Program-made: the position numbers and the translations under genes
In this document: positions 9,580-17,738 of the stretch, one piece after another
How positions within the stretch are numbered: the first letter of the stretch is position 1
How the letters are laid out: every line of letters begins with the position of its first letter
Notes under the pieces: model-generated
Databases searched by the model: none
Told to the model about the DNA's origin: nothing
The model's input: only the letters and a program-made list of their open reading frames with translations
Source: Vibrio celticus
GTDB taxonomy: Bacteria > Pseudomonadota > Gammaproteobacteria > Enterobacterales > Vibrionaceae
DNA length: 64,000 nt
Assembly: GCF_024347335.1 (NCBI RefSeq)
Contig: NZ_AP025464.1
Span: 1,054,001 to 1,118,000, forward strand
Reading direction: 5' to 3'

Positions 9580-9894
9580 TTATGAGACTTCGATATATTG
9601 AATTTTGTCTTTTTGCCACTCAATAATCAGTTTGAGTGATACCAGTTTTTCTTTGCGGGATTTGGGCAATTGCTTAATCGCATATTCGGTTTTCAATGCT
9701 TCACTTTTTGAGCCAACATCAAAACTCCAAACCAGCTTTAGCGGGCCTTTACCTTTTAAAGCTTTGGCGCCTTTACCGGTTTGATGTTGTTCAAATCGAC
9801 GTTCTAGATTGTTCGTCACGCCACAATAAAGGGCATTGTGACGATTGCGGATCAAGTACACGACCCAATCCGCATTTTTATCAGCATCTGACAT
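9580..9894 (-). CDS. GIY-YIG nuclease-fold protein (YhbQ/UPF0213-like)
   Basis: A 104-residue single-domain GIY-YIG protein: VVYLIRNRHNALYCGVTNNLERRFEQHQTGKGAKAL carries the two beta-strand motifs (here VYL and YCG, a common variant), the catalytic-type Arg and the H-x2-G-K-G-A tract. The family is related to YhbQ, implicated in DNA repair or structure-specific cleavage; a precise role is not settled. Its ATG follows the yceH stop directly (TAAATG), so the two form an operon and are probably translationally coupled. Confidence 0.85.
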   Translation of the reverse strand: MSDADKNADWVVYLIRNRHNALYCGVTNNLERRFEQHQTGKGAKALKGKGPLKLVWSFDVGSKSEALKTEYAIKQLPKSRKEKLVSLKLIIEWQKDKIQYIEVS

Positions 9895-10551
9895 TTAAAG
9901 CAGTGATTCAACCAGAGCCTTAAGCTCTGCCACTTCTGCTCGTAGGCTTGCAACTTCAGACTCAAGCTCTTCAAACTTTTCACTCGTTGCAGAGGGGGCA
10001 GCCGCACTTACTGATGCCGTCGCAAACGCTTCAACATCCACTTCACCGCTCAACAAGTGCTGGTAGCGTGATTCACGTTTACCCGCTTCGCGTGGCAGCT
10101 TCACAACCAAGGCACCTGCTTCTCTTGCAGCGAGTTTGTCTAATGTTGCTTCTACTTCTTTCACATCACTAAAGTTTGCAAGGCGACCCGTTCGAGTACG
10201 AAGTTCACCAGGCGTTTGCGCGCCGCGCAGTAACATACAGCAAATGATTGCACGCTCTTGCTCTGTAAATTGCAGATCACCGAACTCAGTGTTGCAGAAA
10301 CGATGCTGATACTTATTAACACGGCTATTGAAGCTGCTCTCATCACTCACCATGCGACGTCCAATTAAACCATCAACCGCATCTAAAACATCTGACTCAG
10401 AAAGAGAGAGAACAGGTTCACGGTTACTCTTTTGATTACATGCCGTGGTTAAACTGTTCAGTGTCAGTGGGTAATGATCGGGAGTAGTGACTTCTTTTTC
10501 GATCAAACAACCGATAATTCTCGCTTCAATTGGGGAAAGTACTGTGTTCAT
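9895..10551 (-). CDS. yceH: YceH family protein (DUF480/UPF0502)
   Basis: A 218-residue protein matching YceH: LSPIEARIIGCLIEKEVTTPDHYPLTLNSLTTACNQKSNR at the N-terminus and RGAQTPGELRTRTGRLANF in the middle, two tandem winged-helix-like units. The last 30 residues (EKFEELESEVASLRAEVAELKALVESLL) form a leucine-rich coiled coil, so a dimer is likely. It is cytosolic; the cellular role is unknown. It is the first gene of a two-gene unit with the GIY-YIG protein. Confidence 0.92.
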   Translation of the reverse strand: MNTVLSPIEARIIGCLIEKEVTTPDHYPLTLNSLTTACNQKSNREPVLSLSESDVLDAVDGLIGRRMVSDESSFNSRVNKYQHRFCNTEFGDLQFTEQERAIICCMLLRGAQTPGELRTRTGRLANFSDVKEVEATLDKLAAREAGALVVKLPREAGKRESRYQHLLSGEVDVEAFATASVSAAAPSATSEKFEELESEVASLRAEVAELKALVESLL

Positions 10552-10607
10552 CGTTTTTCCTTTTTATTATTTTGATAATTCCATCTCAACACCTAACAAT
10601 GCAGTAA

Positions 10608-10808
10608 CTAGTGTTCAGACAAAATTGGTATTCGTTTCTTTCTGCCCTGTTCATCAATCATTATGATCTTAGAACGATTTAGCTCTATTTCCACGACTTC
10701 CAAATAAGTACGCTCTTGTACATACGCATCACGAAGCTTGTTTTGTTCTGCTGAAGATTCAGTGACATTGTCGTCCAATTCTTCGTTTTCCAATTGTTGT
10801 TGATTCAT
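10608..10808 (-). CDS. Small acidic conserved hypothetical protein
   Basis: Taking the ATG at 10808 gives 66 residues (MNQQQLENEELDDNVTESSAEQNKLRD..., ending KRIPILSEH). The frame is open 33 codons further up to 10907, but that extension is Cys-rich and atypical, and the composition changes at the internal Met. The second half (ERTYLEVVEIELNRSKIIMIDEQGRKKRIPIL) has a regular beta pattern. No ribosome site is strong. I do not recognise a family; the balanced charged composition makes a real gene plausible. It precedes yceH on the same strand but is separated by 56 bp. Confidence 0.45.
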   Translation of the reverse strand: MNQQQLENEELDDNVTESSAEQNKLRDAYVQERTYLEVVEIELNRSKIIMIDEQGRKKRIPILSEH

Positions 10809-11003
10809 TTCACATTTCGTATCAATGCAGTATCTACATGGGATACTAACTTGAACGGTAAGATAAAAACAATCACACATCAGCGAGAGTGACGAATAAT
10901 TAAACAACCTTACTTTTGCTTTGATCTAAAGACTGTTACATCATCAATTGATGTGCTTTAATCAGAACCAGACAACGTATTTGACGAATAGGAAAAGGAA
11001 TCT

Positions 11004-11318
11004 ATGAGCAGCGTATTTGAAATTGTTAACCAAGCACGACGTAAGAACAAACTTAAGCGTGAACTTTTAGACAACGAAAAGAAAGTTCGTGACAACCGCA
11101 AGCGTGTCGACCTTCTTGATAACCTACTTGATTACATCAAGCCAGAGATGACTCACGACGAAATCCTAGGCATTATCAAAAATATGAAAGCTGACTACGA
11201 AGACCGTGTTGATGACCACATCATCAAGAGCGCTGAGATTTCTAAAGCTCGCCGTGACATCAGCCGTCGCATTCGTGAACTGACAGAAGAAGACAAGCAA
11301 ACTCAAGGTAAGAAGTAA
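11004..11318 (+). CDS. yeeX: YeeX family protein (DUF496)
   Basis: A 104-residue helical protein that matches DUF496/UPF0265: FEIVNQARRKNKLKRELLDNEKKVRDNRKRVDLLDNLLDYIKP and MKADYEDRVDDHIIKSAEISKARRDISRR. It is highly charged and largely coiled coil, cytosolic, function unknown. A clear GGAAAAGGAA precedes the ATG and a perfect rho-independent terminator follows, so it is a well-expressed single gene. Confidence 0.93.
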   Translation: MSSVFEIVNQARRKNKLKRELLDNEKKVRDNRKRVDLLDNLLDYIKPEMTHDEILGIIKNMKADYEDRVDDHIIKSAEISKARRDISRRIRELTEEDKQTQGKK

Positions 11319-11353
11319 TCTAACCTCGCTAATTTACTTGTAACAATGTTAGT

Positions 11354-11380
11354 AACCCACTCATAGTAGTGGGTTTTTTT
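11354..11380 (+). terminator. Rho-independent terminator of yeeX
   Basis: AACCCACT (11354-11361) pairs with AGTGGGTT (11368-11375), followed by a T run. Confidence 0.9.
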
Positions 11381-11402
11381 GTACCTAAACTCCAGCGTCT
11401 AT

Positions 11403-11467
11403 ACTTAAGCATCTAGACCTAAGCATCTAGACCTAAGCATCTAAACCTAACCGTCTAGACTTAAGCG
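11403..11467. repeat. 14-bp tandem repeat, about 4.5 units
   Basis: Four units near ACCTAAGCATCTAG lie head to tail at 11403-11416, 11417-11430, 11431-11444 and 11445-11458, with a partial fifth. Units differ by one to three bases. The array sits between the yeeX terminator and the next promoter region. Confidence 0.85.
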
Positions 11468-11544
11468 TACCTAAGCAAAATGAATGAAACTCAACAGCAG
11501 TATCAAACTAAATAACGAGTGTACACTAGCGATGGAGAGACTTT

Positions 11545-12171
11545 ATGTACGGAAGTATTCTGATTACCTTGGCGTTATCAACGACACAACCTTACCCTGA
11601 AAAATTTGAGAAACTTTATACCGAAGAAACCGAAATCACTTATGACGATCTCGTGGTCGATGTTCATGGCTACAAGGTTCCGACCCGATCAGCATTTCGA
11701 GGTTGGATGCTCCTCAATCACGCTCAAGACCAAGTGAGAGCGATCGGACAACAACTCAAGGACAATGGCGTCACTCAGAGCATGCCTCTGCATCTCGTTC
11801 TATTGCAAGGGACGGATTGGGCAATGAGTAATACAACCTTGTTTACCCTCCCAAATAAGAAACATGTGCCAAACATGATCAATACCCTGAAGTACATACA
11901 ACAATATATTGAGCCTGAAATCGGTGTTGTTATCCCTGTGTCCGGAGAGCGAACCAATATCTACAATCAACAAGCTGGTGGTGCACTGCGAAGTAAACAC
12001 TTGGAATTCTGCGCCTTAGACTTAGTTCCTGCGAATGATATTACTCGCGAAGATCTACACGTGAAACTTAAAAAGGTTCATGCTGAATTTGGGCAAAAAA
12101 ATAACGTTGGGCTGGGGTTGTATTCTGGTGTTCGATTCCACATCGATACTTGCGGATTTAGACAGTGGTAA
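11545..12171 (+). CDS. Peptidase M15-type (D-Ala-D-Ala carboxypeptidase-like) protein
   Basis: A 208-residue protein. The C-terminal half has the metal-binding pattern of peptidase family M15_3: SGERTNIYNQQAGGALRSKHLEFCALDLVP (S-x2-H-x5-A-x-D type) and GLGLYSGVRFHIDTCGFRQW (second His, F-H-I-D). Such enzymes are zinc peptidases cutting murein cross-links or peptide stems. The N-terminal half (DVHGYKVPTRSAFRGWMLLNHAQ) is unassigned. No convincing signal peptide is visible, so export is uncertain. GGAGAG eight bases before the ATG supports the start. Confidence 0.7.
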   Translation: MYGSILITLALSTTQPYPEKFEKLYTEETEITYDDLVVDVHGYKVPTRSAFRGWMLLNHAQDQVRAIGQQLKDNGVTQSMPLHLVLLQGTDWAMSNTTLFTLPNKKHVPNMINTLKYIQQYIEPEIGVVIPVSGERTNIYNQQAGGALRSKHLEFCALDLVPANDITREDLHVKLKKVHAEFGQKNNVGLGLYSGVRFHIDTCGFRQW

Positions 12172-12280
12172 TCACATCGCAGAGTCATAAGGACATGATA
12201 ACCACTAAAGTCATTATGACTCACACAGTTAACAGGACACTTTAACCACTTGATTTAATGATTAAATTAAAAATGGAACG

Positions 12281-12326
12281 CTAATTGCTATTAATAACAA
12301 GTATCATAATTATTAATAGCAATTAG
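12281..12326. promoter_or_regulatory. Perfect 17-bp inverted repeat next to a ribosome site
   Basis: CTAATTGCTATTAATAA (12281-12297) is exactly mirrored by TTATTAATAGCAATTAG (12310-12326), with a 12-base spacer. The 3' arm ends inside the AGGA ribosome site of the next gene (ATG at 12336). It is either an RNA hairpin able to block translation or a regulator operator. Confidence 0.7.
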
Positions 12327-12335
12327 GAATTCAAT

Positions 12336-12572
12336 ATGAAGACGATGACTCAACGCTTTCAAACTCTGCTTTCTGTTTCAAACTTCAGTCTAGCTATCAC
12401 AACCTTGCTTATGCTTCTCAGTATTATCGTTGCTTATCCAATGGCCGATCACTTCTCACTGCCAATTCAAATCGTCGCCCACATCAGCACCATCTTAGTC
12501 GCAGCCTTGTTGAAAATCAGCTATGTCGGTCGTTGCCTTGCACAATACAACCTTGGATTGGAAGTTTGTTAA
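12336..12572 (+). CDS. Small two-helix membrane protein
   Basis: A 78-residue protein with two hydrophobic helices (about residues 18-37 and 43-60) and a C-terminal segment ISYVGRCLAQYNLGLEVC. I believe similar small proteins occur in Vibrio and Shewanella, but I cannot name a family. The AGGAATTCAAT-ATG spacing is good. The 17-bp inverted repeat directly upstream suggests regulated expression. It converges on the hybrid kinase gene. Confidence 0.65.
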   Translation: MKTMTQRFQTLLSVSNFSLAITTLLMLLSIIVAYPMADHFSLPIQIVAHISTILVAALLKISYVGRCLAQYNLGLEVC

Positions 12573-12584
12573 GTCGCGTCGCGC

Positions 12585-12623
12585 TAGCCTTGATAAGGGA
12601 GCCCTTAGACAATATCAAGGCTA
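12585..12623. terminator. Nested hairpin between convergent genes
   Basis: TAGCCTTGATA (12585-12595) pairs with TATCAAGGCTA (12613-12623), with an inner AAGGG/CCCTT stem. It spans the stop codon of the hybrid kinase gene. There is no T run, so it may be a 3'-end stabiliser rather than a classic terminator. Confidence 0.45.
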
Positions 12624-15229
12624 CTGAAAAGATCGTACAGCTGATGAGATTTATAGGGTTTCGGTAAGTAGGCGTTCATACCGGCTTCAAAACAGTCTTT
12701 GATATCTTCTTCTAGAACACTGGCGGTTAAAGCTATGATGGGTAATGGTGTGACTTGTTGATCGGCTTCCCACTGGCGAATCGCACGAGTCGCTGTTATA
12801 CCATCCATAACAGGCATCATGCAGTCCATTAAAATGGCATCAAACTGAGCTCCTTGGGTAATGACATCCACCGCTTCTTGGCCATTACTGGCAATCAAAT
12901 ATTCATAACCCGCTTGCTCAAGGAAGAAGCTCGCTATTTTTTGATTCATCAGATTGTCTTCAACGATCAAAATGCGTCGATTCAGAGAGCGAACTTCTTC
13001 ATCTTTTGCTTCCACTTGAGGCGTTTGCTCTTCGCCCACATCGAGAGATTGTAAGCTGGTTAAGAAACGTCGGCCCAAGAATGGCAAGGTATGAGTCGAG
13101 TGAACCGTTTCTCTGATTAGGTTGGTTTTAAATAGGTGATGCTGACAAACGATGACGCGAGCAAGAGGATATATCGCCTTCAACGTCGCAAGATCTTTCT
13201 CCATAGAGTGATGCAAGGTATGACAATAAAGTATGAAGTCGCTTTCTTTGACACTTTCACTCAGGGCTGCAATGGATGACACCACATTAGCTCGAACATT
13301 CAAACGCTCACACTCTTTAACAAGTTGATCAAGGTAATTGAAAGAGTTCGATATGATGGTCGCTCGGCTCAGGTTATCAAAAGTTTGAACAGGCGCTTCT
13401 ACAATATCGACATACAAACAAAACGTGAATGTAGAGCCCTCTCCTTTCACTGAACGCGCGGTAATGTAACCACCCATCAAATCAACAAGCTGTCGACAAA
13501 TCGCAAGCCCTAGCCCCGTACCACCAAATTGGCGGGTAATGCTGCCATCTTCTTGAGTGAAAGGTTCAAATATGGACTCTAGCTTCTCTGGCTCAATCCC
13601 AATTCCAGTATCAGACACACTGCATTCAAGCTTGCCCCTGCCCATAGACATAGGTGTATAAGCAATGTCCGTAGTAATCGTGCCCTTAGACGTAAATTTG
13701 ATGGCATTAGAAAGCAGATTGGTCAGCACCTGTCTCACGCGGTACTCATCGAAAAACAGTTGTGACGGCGTTTGATAATCGATATTGATGTCGAGCTCAA
13801 TATCCTTACTTATCGCTTTCGACTGAATCACACTCACAGAGTCATAAACCGCTTCTCGCAAATCAGCATTGTGTGGTGACAACATCAAGTTACCCGACTC
13901 GATTTTAGACAGGTCGAGTATGTCATTCAGCAGCACCAGTAAAGAGTGAGAGGACGATTCGATATCCCCCAGTACTTCTTGTTGATTTGGGCTCAGTTGA
14001 CTTTGAGATAAGATCTCAGCCATGCCAATGATCCCGTTAAGTGGCGTGCGTATTTCATGTGACATATTGGCTAAGAATGCGCTTTTGGCTTTGTTAGCCG
14101 AAATCGCGTCTTCTTTTGCTGTTATCAACTCTTTGTTGTGCAGATAGTTGCGTTCCATCACTCGATTTAGGGTTTCAGTGAACTCGGCAAGCTCATCGTT
14201 CCCTTGGATACGAATCACCTTTGGCTGGCCGTAGCTATCAGCGCATTCCGACACACCTTTCAAGATAATCGACAGGTTTCTGTTTAAGCGCAGAGATGTC
14301 GCAACCCCAAGCCACATCAAAACACCAGATGCGATGAGTATAAGCAACGTCATGACCAAGGTTTGCCTTTTCTGCAACGCGATATTCTTGGTCAGTTCAA
14401 ACTGTATTTGATTGGTGTAAGCGCCAATCGCGTTTGAAATAGCCCGTTTTTTAACCTCTAAGCTTTTCAAGTGTTGATATATTTCGGGTGATGAAAAGTC
14501 CCCTTTGAGGATCCGAGATGTGAACTTGTCTTGGAATTCATCTTTGGCGACAGCGTTTAGCAACTGTCTAATGTTTGGAGAACGCGTATCCGAACGGAAA
14601 AAGGTATCTAATAGCTGTTGCTGCCTCTCTAGTGCACCGACATAGCTCAGCAAGTATTGGTTTTTAAACTCTGGCGAGCGATACAAACTGAAACTTAACC
14701 ACGCTTCTCTCTGAGTCCAAAACACGTAATGCGTAAGATTGATGAACATCGCATCCGCTTGACCAATATTTTCATCGACTAAGGCCATGCGATATTCAGA
14801 CAGATCCATTAGCACGTCTTTTAATAAGTCGAAAGCGCGCTCTGTCGATTGTCTGCTGTCTCTGGTTTCAGATGTACTAGCTAGGGTCATCAACAGCTTT
14901 TTCAATTCAGCTAACTGAGGATCAATACTCCAATTGCTGTCGAACTGTTGAAGTCGCATTCCATACTGAGTCAGTCTATCCAGTTCTGATTGCAACGTTA
15001 AAAGTAACTGACCTTTCTCAGGGGAGTCATTAGACAGCACCAACCATCGATAAGCATCACTTGATACCGTATTAAAAGATTGAAGCGCTTCGACCTTAAT
15101 ACGCGTTGTTTCAAGGTGATTCATCTTCTCATCGTTCTTAAGCACTTCATTCACTGTAAACCCGAACATAATGAGTACAGAAACCGTGGAAAGAAAAATA
15201 AGACGCCATCTAATTGACATATTTATCAT
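12605..15229 (-). CDS. Hybrid sensor histidine kinase (membrane, single receiver)
   Basis: An 874-residue inner-membrane protein. Membrane helix 1 spans about residues 9-27, a mostly helical periplasmic sensor of about 260 residues follows (resembling nitrate/nitrite-sensing or four-helix-bundle domains), and helix 2 is about 290-312. Then come a HAMP-like linker, HisKA with FLANMSHEIRTPLNG (His391), HATPase (NLLSNAIKFT, DTGIGIEPEKL, GGTGLGLAICRQLV), a receiver-like segment with no phosphoacceptor pattern (about 620-705) and a true receiver with Asp802 (AILMDCMMPVMDG). No HPt domain or response regulator is adjacent, so the phosphate must go to an unlinked HPt. The ligand is unknown. An alternative start lies three codons in (MSIRWRL). 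Confidence 0.88.
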   Translation of the reverse strand: MINMSIRWRLIFLSTVSVLIMFGFTVNEVLKNDEKMNHLETTRIKVEALQSFNTVSSDAYRWLVLSNDSPEKGQLLLTLQSELDRLTQYGMRLQQFDSNWSIDPQLAELKKLLMTLASTSETRDSRQSTERAFDLLKDVLMDLSEYRMALVDENIGQADAMFINLTHYVFWTQREAWLSFSLYRSPEFKNQYLLSYVGALERQQQLLDTFFRSDTRSPNIRQLLNAVAKDEFQDKFTSRILKGDFSSPEIYQHLKSLEVKKRAISNAIGAYTNQIQFELTKNIALQKRQTLVMTLLILIASGVLMWLGVATSLRLNRNLSIILKGVSECADSYGQPKVIRIQGNDELAEFTETLNRVMERNYLHNKELITAKEDAISANKAKSAFLANMSHEIRTPLNGIIGMAEILSQSQLSPNQQEVLGDIESSSHSLLVLLNDILDLSKIESGNLMLSPHNADLREAVYDSVSVIQSKAISKDIELDINIDYQTPSQLFFDEYRVRQVLTNLLSNAIKFTSKGTITTDIAYTPMSMGRGKLECSVSDTGIGIEPEKLESIFEPFTQEDGSITRQFGGTGLGLAICRQLVDLMGGYITARSVKGEGSTFTFCLYVDIVEAPVQTFDNLSRATIISNSFNYLDQLVKECERLNVRANVVSSIAALSESVKESDFILYCHTLHHSMEKDLATLKAIYPLARVIVCQHHLFKTNLIRETVHSTHTLPFLGRRFLTSLQSLDVGEEQTPQVEAKDEEVRSLNRRILIVEDNLMNQKIASFFLEQAGYEYLIASNGQEAVDVITQGAQFDAILMDCMMPVMDGITATRAIRQWEADQQVTPLPIIALTASVLEEDIKDCFEAGMNAYLPKPYKSHQLYDLFSSLDIV

Positions 15230-16062
15230 TTTTATAACTACTCCCTTCCCGAAAGTAATTTACCTAACCCAAATTAAGAATAGGACATTAACAGGGGGTT
15301 ATTGATCAAATTGGATATGAACAAACGATACTCTGAGCCCAGAACGAAAAATTAAAGCCAACTGGTATCCAGAAAAGAGTTTTAAAGCGGAAAGGCGTGC
15401 TTTTATTAAGACTGGTTTAAACAAGCGAGGTTTCAGAGAGCAAAATGTAAACAAAAGACGTTTTCTCCAGTTATTATCACGCGCATAACAAGTGAACGGC
15501 CACATTTCGCGGCTCAACTAGACTGTGAATAATGACTCTGCGCGCTAACAAAGCGGATAGTTAGGTTAAAATTGTGACATCCAATCGTTTGCGTGATGCA
15601 CTTTTCACGCTCAAACTAGACTTATTCAAAGGTCGAACAACAATACTCGCTGATTCCCTTATTTGTCGTTTACTGTTTACGTGTAACTTGAGTTAGCGAT
15701 CACACCTTTAATGTTCAATATGACCTGTATTACATATTATCTTTTGAATTGAGTATTTTTTGACGAAAAATAAGTGCTACAGATTGTTAAAGTCAATAGT
15801 CTTTATTGACGTTCAAATCTTGATTTATGGCTAATATAAAGCCAATTTACAGAGATTTTGTCTGCATTTATTTTTCCTAGCAGAATAACCCGTCGTACCT
15901 TACAATCCTGCCACATAAAAATTACAAGTTACACACAAGGTATATCAGCACATTTAAGTGGCAATAAAGACCACAGCCTGATGCCTCAAATCCCCTATGC
16001 TGATTGGCTTCCCTACAACCGCCATGAATGCAGAAACTTAACGTGAAAGGTCCCGAGTAAAG
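15230..16062. other. Long intergenic region before the GAPDH gene
   Basis: About 830 bases. Frames of 60-70 codons on both strands show no domain or ribosome site. Small inverted repeats are visible (GTCAAT/ATTGAC near 15792-15810, GGCT/AGCC near 15829-15843). It separates two divergent promoters and may give the GAPDH gene a long leader. Confidence 0.45.
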
Positions 16063-17499
16063 ATGAGTCCCGAAAAGCACCTCCTAGATTGGCAAACTAG
16101 TCAAACCATTGCTGAATCCATCGCTCCAACTTTAGGTCAGTTATACCGTCAAAAAGGCGTAGAAGTTATCCTCTTTGGTAAGACCTTAGTTAACGCGACA
16201 ACTATCGACATCATCAAAGCTCACCGCATCGCAAAACGTTACACTGGTTCTCCTCTTACAGCAGAACAGACTCAACCTATCATTCAACACCTTCTCTCTA
16301 TGGACTTATCTCCATGTCGTATTGACGTTGGTCGCCTTGCACATTCATTCTGGCAAGATCGCGAAGACACACACGGGTTGGATGATTTCCTACAAACTGC
16401 GCTAATTGAATCGCTTGAAGGCGATGCGATGACAGAACCTCGTGACGTTGTATTGTACGGTTTTGGTCGTATTGGCCGACTGCTCACTCGCCTGTTGATC
16501 GAGAAAAGTGGCCCGGGTTACCCACTGCGTTTACGTGCAATCGTTGTACGTGGCGGCAAAGATGGTGACCTAGAAAAACGTGCAAGCCTGCTTCGTCGTG
16601 ACTCTGTACACGGCCAATTCAACGGCAGCATTGTTGTAGACCAAGAACGCAAAGCGATCATCGTTAACGGCAACTTCATCCAAGTTATCTACGCAAACAA
16701 ACCAGAAGAAGTGGATTACACGACTTACGGTATTGAAAACGCACTTGTGGTTGATAACACAGGCGTATGGCGTGACGCGGAAGGCCTGAGCCAGCACGTT
16801 GCGTGTAACGGTGCGAAGAAAGTGCTACTGACTGCGCCTGGTAAAGGCGACATCAAGAACGTGGTATTTGGTGTAAATGAAAATGTTATTCAGCCAGAAG
16901 ACACCATCATCTCTGCAGCAAGCTGTACTACTAACGCAATCACTCCAGTATTGAAAGCGGTTCACGACAAGTTTGGCGTGCTGTCTGGTCACATCGAAAC
17001 GGTGCACTCATTTACCAATGATCAAAACCTAATCGATAACTTCCACTCGGGTGATCGTCGTGGTCGTGCTGCATCATTGAACATGGTTTTGACATCGACT
17101 GGCGCTGCTAAAGCAGTATCAAAAGCGATGCCGGAAATGGAAGGTAAGCTAACAGGTAATGCGATTCGCGTACCTACGCCAAACGTTTCAATGGCAGTAG
17201 CGAACCTAAACCTTGAGAAAGGCACAAACAAAGAAGAGTTGAACGAGTACCTACGTGAAATGGCGCTGTCTTCTGCTTTGTCTGCACAAATCGATTACAC
17301 AGACTCAACTGAGATTGTATCTACAGACTTGGTTGGCTCTCGTCACCCAGGTGTGGTTGACGGTGTGGCGACTATCGCACAAGACAACCGTGCCGTGCTG
17401 TACATTTGGTACGATAACGAGTTTGGCTACAGCTGCCAAGTTGTTCACTGTATGGAACAGATGATGGGTGTACGCTACAAGACATACCCTGAAGTTTAA
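16063..17499 (+). CDS. gap: Glyceraldehyde-3-phosphate dehydrogenase, long form with N-terminal extension
   Basis: A 478-residue GAPDH, about 140 residues longer than the usual 335. The NAD-binding loop YGFGRIGR lies near residues 132-139 and the catalytic Cys288 in AASCTTNAITPVLKAV. HSFTNDQNLIDNFHSGDRRGRAA and WYDNEFGYSCQVV complete the catalytic domain. The first ~125 residues form an all-helical domain of unknown role, seen in the long GAPDH class of gammaproteobacteria that exists beside the standard GapA. It oxidises glyceraldehyde 3-phosphate to 1,3-bisphosphoglycerate; cofactor preference cannot be read with certainty. Two hairpin terminators follow. Clean codon use suggests high expression. 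Confidence 0.92.
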   Translation: MSPEKHLLDWQTSQTIAESIAPTLGQLYRQKGVEVILFGKTLVNATTIDIIKAHRIAKRYTGSPLTAEQTQPIIQHLLSMDLSPCRIDVGRLAHSFWQDREDTHGLDDFLQTALIESLEGDAMTEPRDVVLYGFGRIGRLLTRLLIEKSGPGYPLRLRAIVVRGGKDGDLEKRASLLRRDSVHGQFNGSIVVDQERKAIIVNGNFIQVIYANKPEEVDYTTYGIENALVVDNTGVWRDAEGLSQHVACNGAKKVLLTAPGKGDIKNVVFGVNENVIQPEDTIISAASCTTNAITPVLKAVHDKFGVLSGHIETVHSFTNDQNLIDNFHSGDRRGRAASLNMVLTSTGAAKAVSKAMPEMEGKLTGNAIRVPTPNVSMAVANLNLEKGTNKEELNEYLREMALSSALSAQIDYTDSTEIVSTDLVGSRHPGVVDGVATIAQDNRAVLYIWYDNEFGYSCQVVHCMEQMMGVRYKTYPEV

Positions 17500-17559
17500 T
17501 CAACTTCGCTCTTGTAGATACGTCCAGCGCAACCAGCTCCACAACATAATAACTATATC

Positions 17560-17596
17560 TGCGAAGTCTGTATGGGCTTCGCAACCCCTTTTGTTT
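17560..17596 (+). terminator. Rho-independent terminator of the GAPDH gene
   Basis: TGCGAAG (17560-17566) pairs with CTTCGCA (17577-17583), followed by a T-rich stretch. Confidence 0.8.
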
Positions 17597-17622
17597 TACT
17601 CCCCCGTATAAACAAGAGGGTT

Positions 17623-17667
17623 GCCACTTAGATCTGCTCTCTCTAACTGATCTAGGTGGCCTTTTTA
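17623..17667 (+). terminator. Second hairpin terminator after the GAPDH gene
   Basis: GCCACTTAGATC (17623-17634) pairs with GATCTAGGTGGC (17649-17660) with one wobble, followed by five T. It is a backup terminator before the convergent hcr gene. Confidence 0.7.
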
Positions 17668-17738
17668 CATCTAGCGCCCTAACTTTTATCGCTATGACAA
17701 GACCTTGTCTTCATCACCCTTGCACAGCTTCACGTCTG

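Noticed and set aside
15299..15517. 72-codon minus-strand frame before the GAPDH gene
   Set aside because: Basic, low-complexity reading without ribosome site.
15470..15570. Possible integron attC-like sequence (GCGCTAACAAAGCGG...GTTAGG)
   Set aside because: The two ends do not form an attC hairpin and no integrase or cassette array is present.
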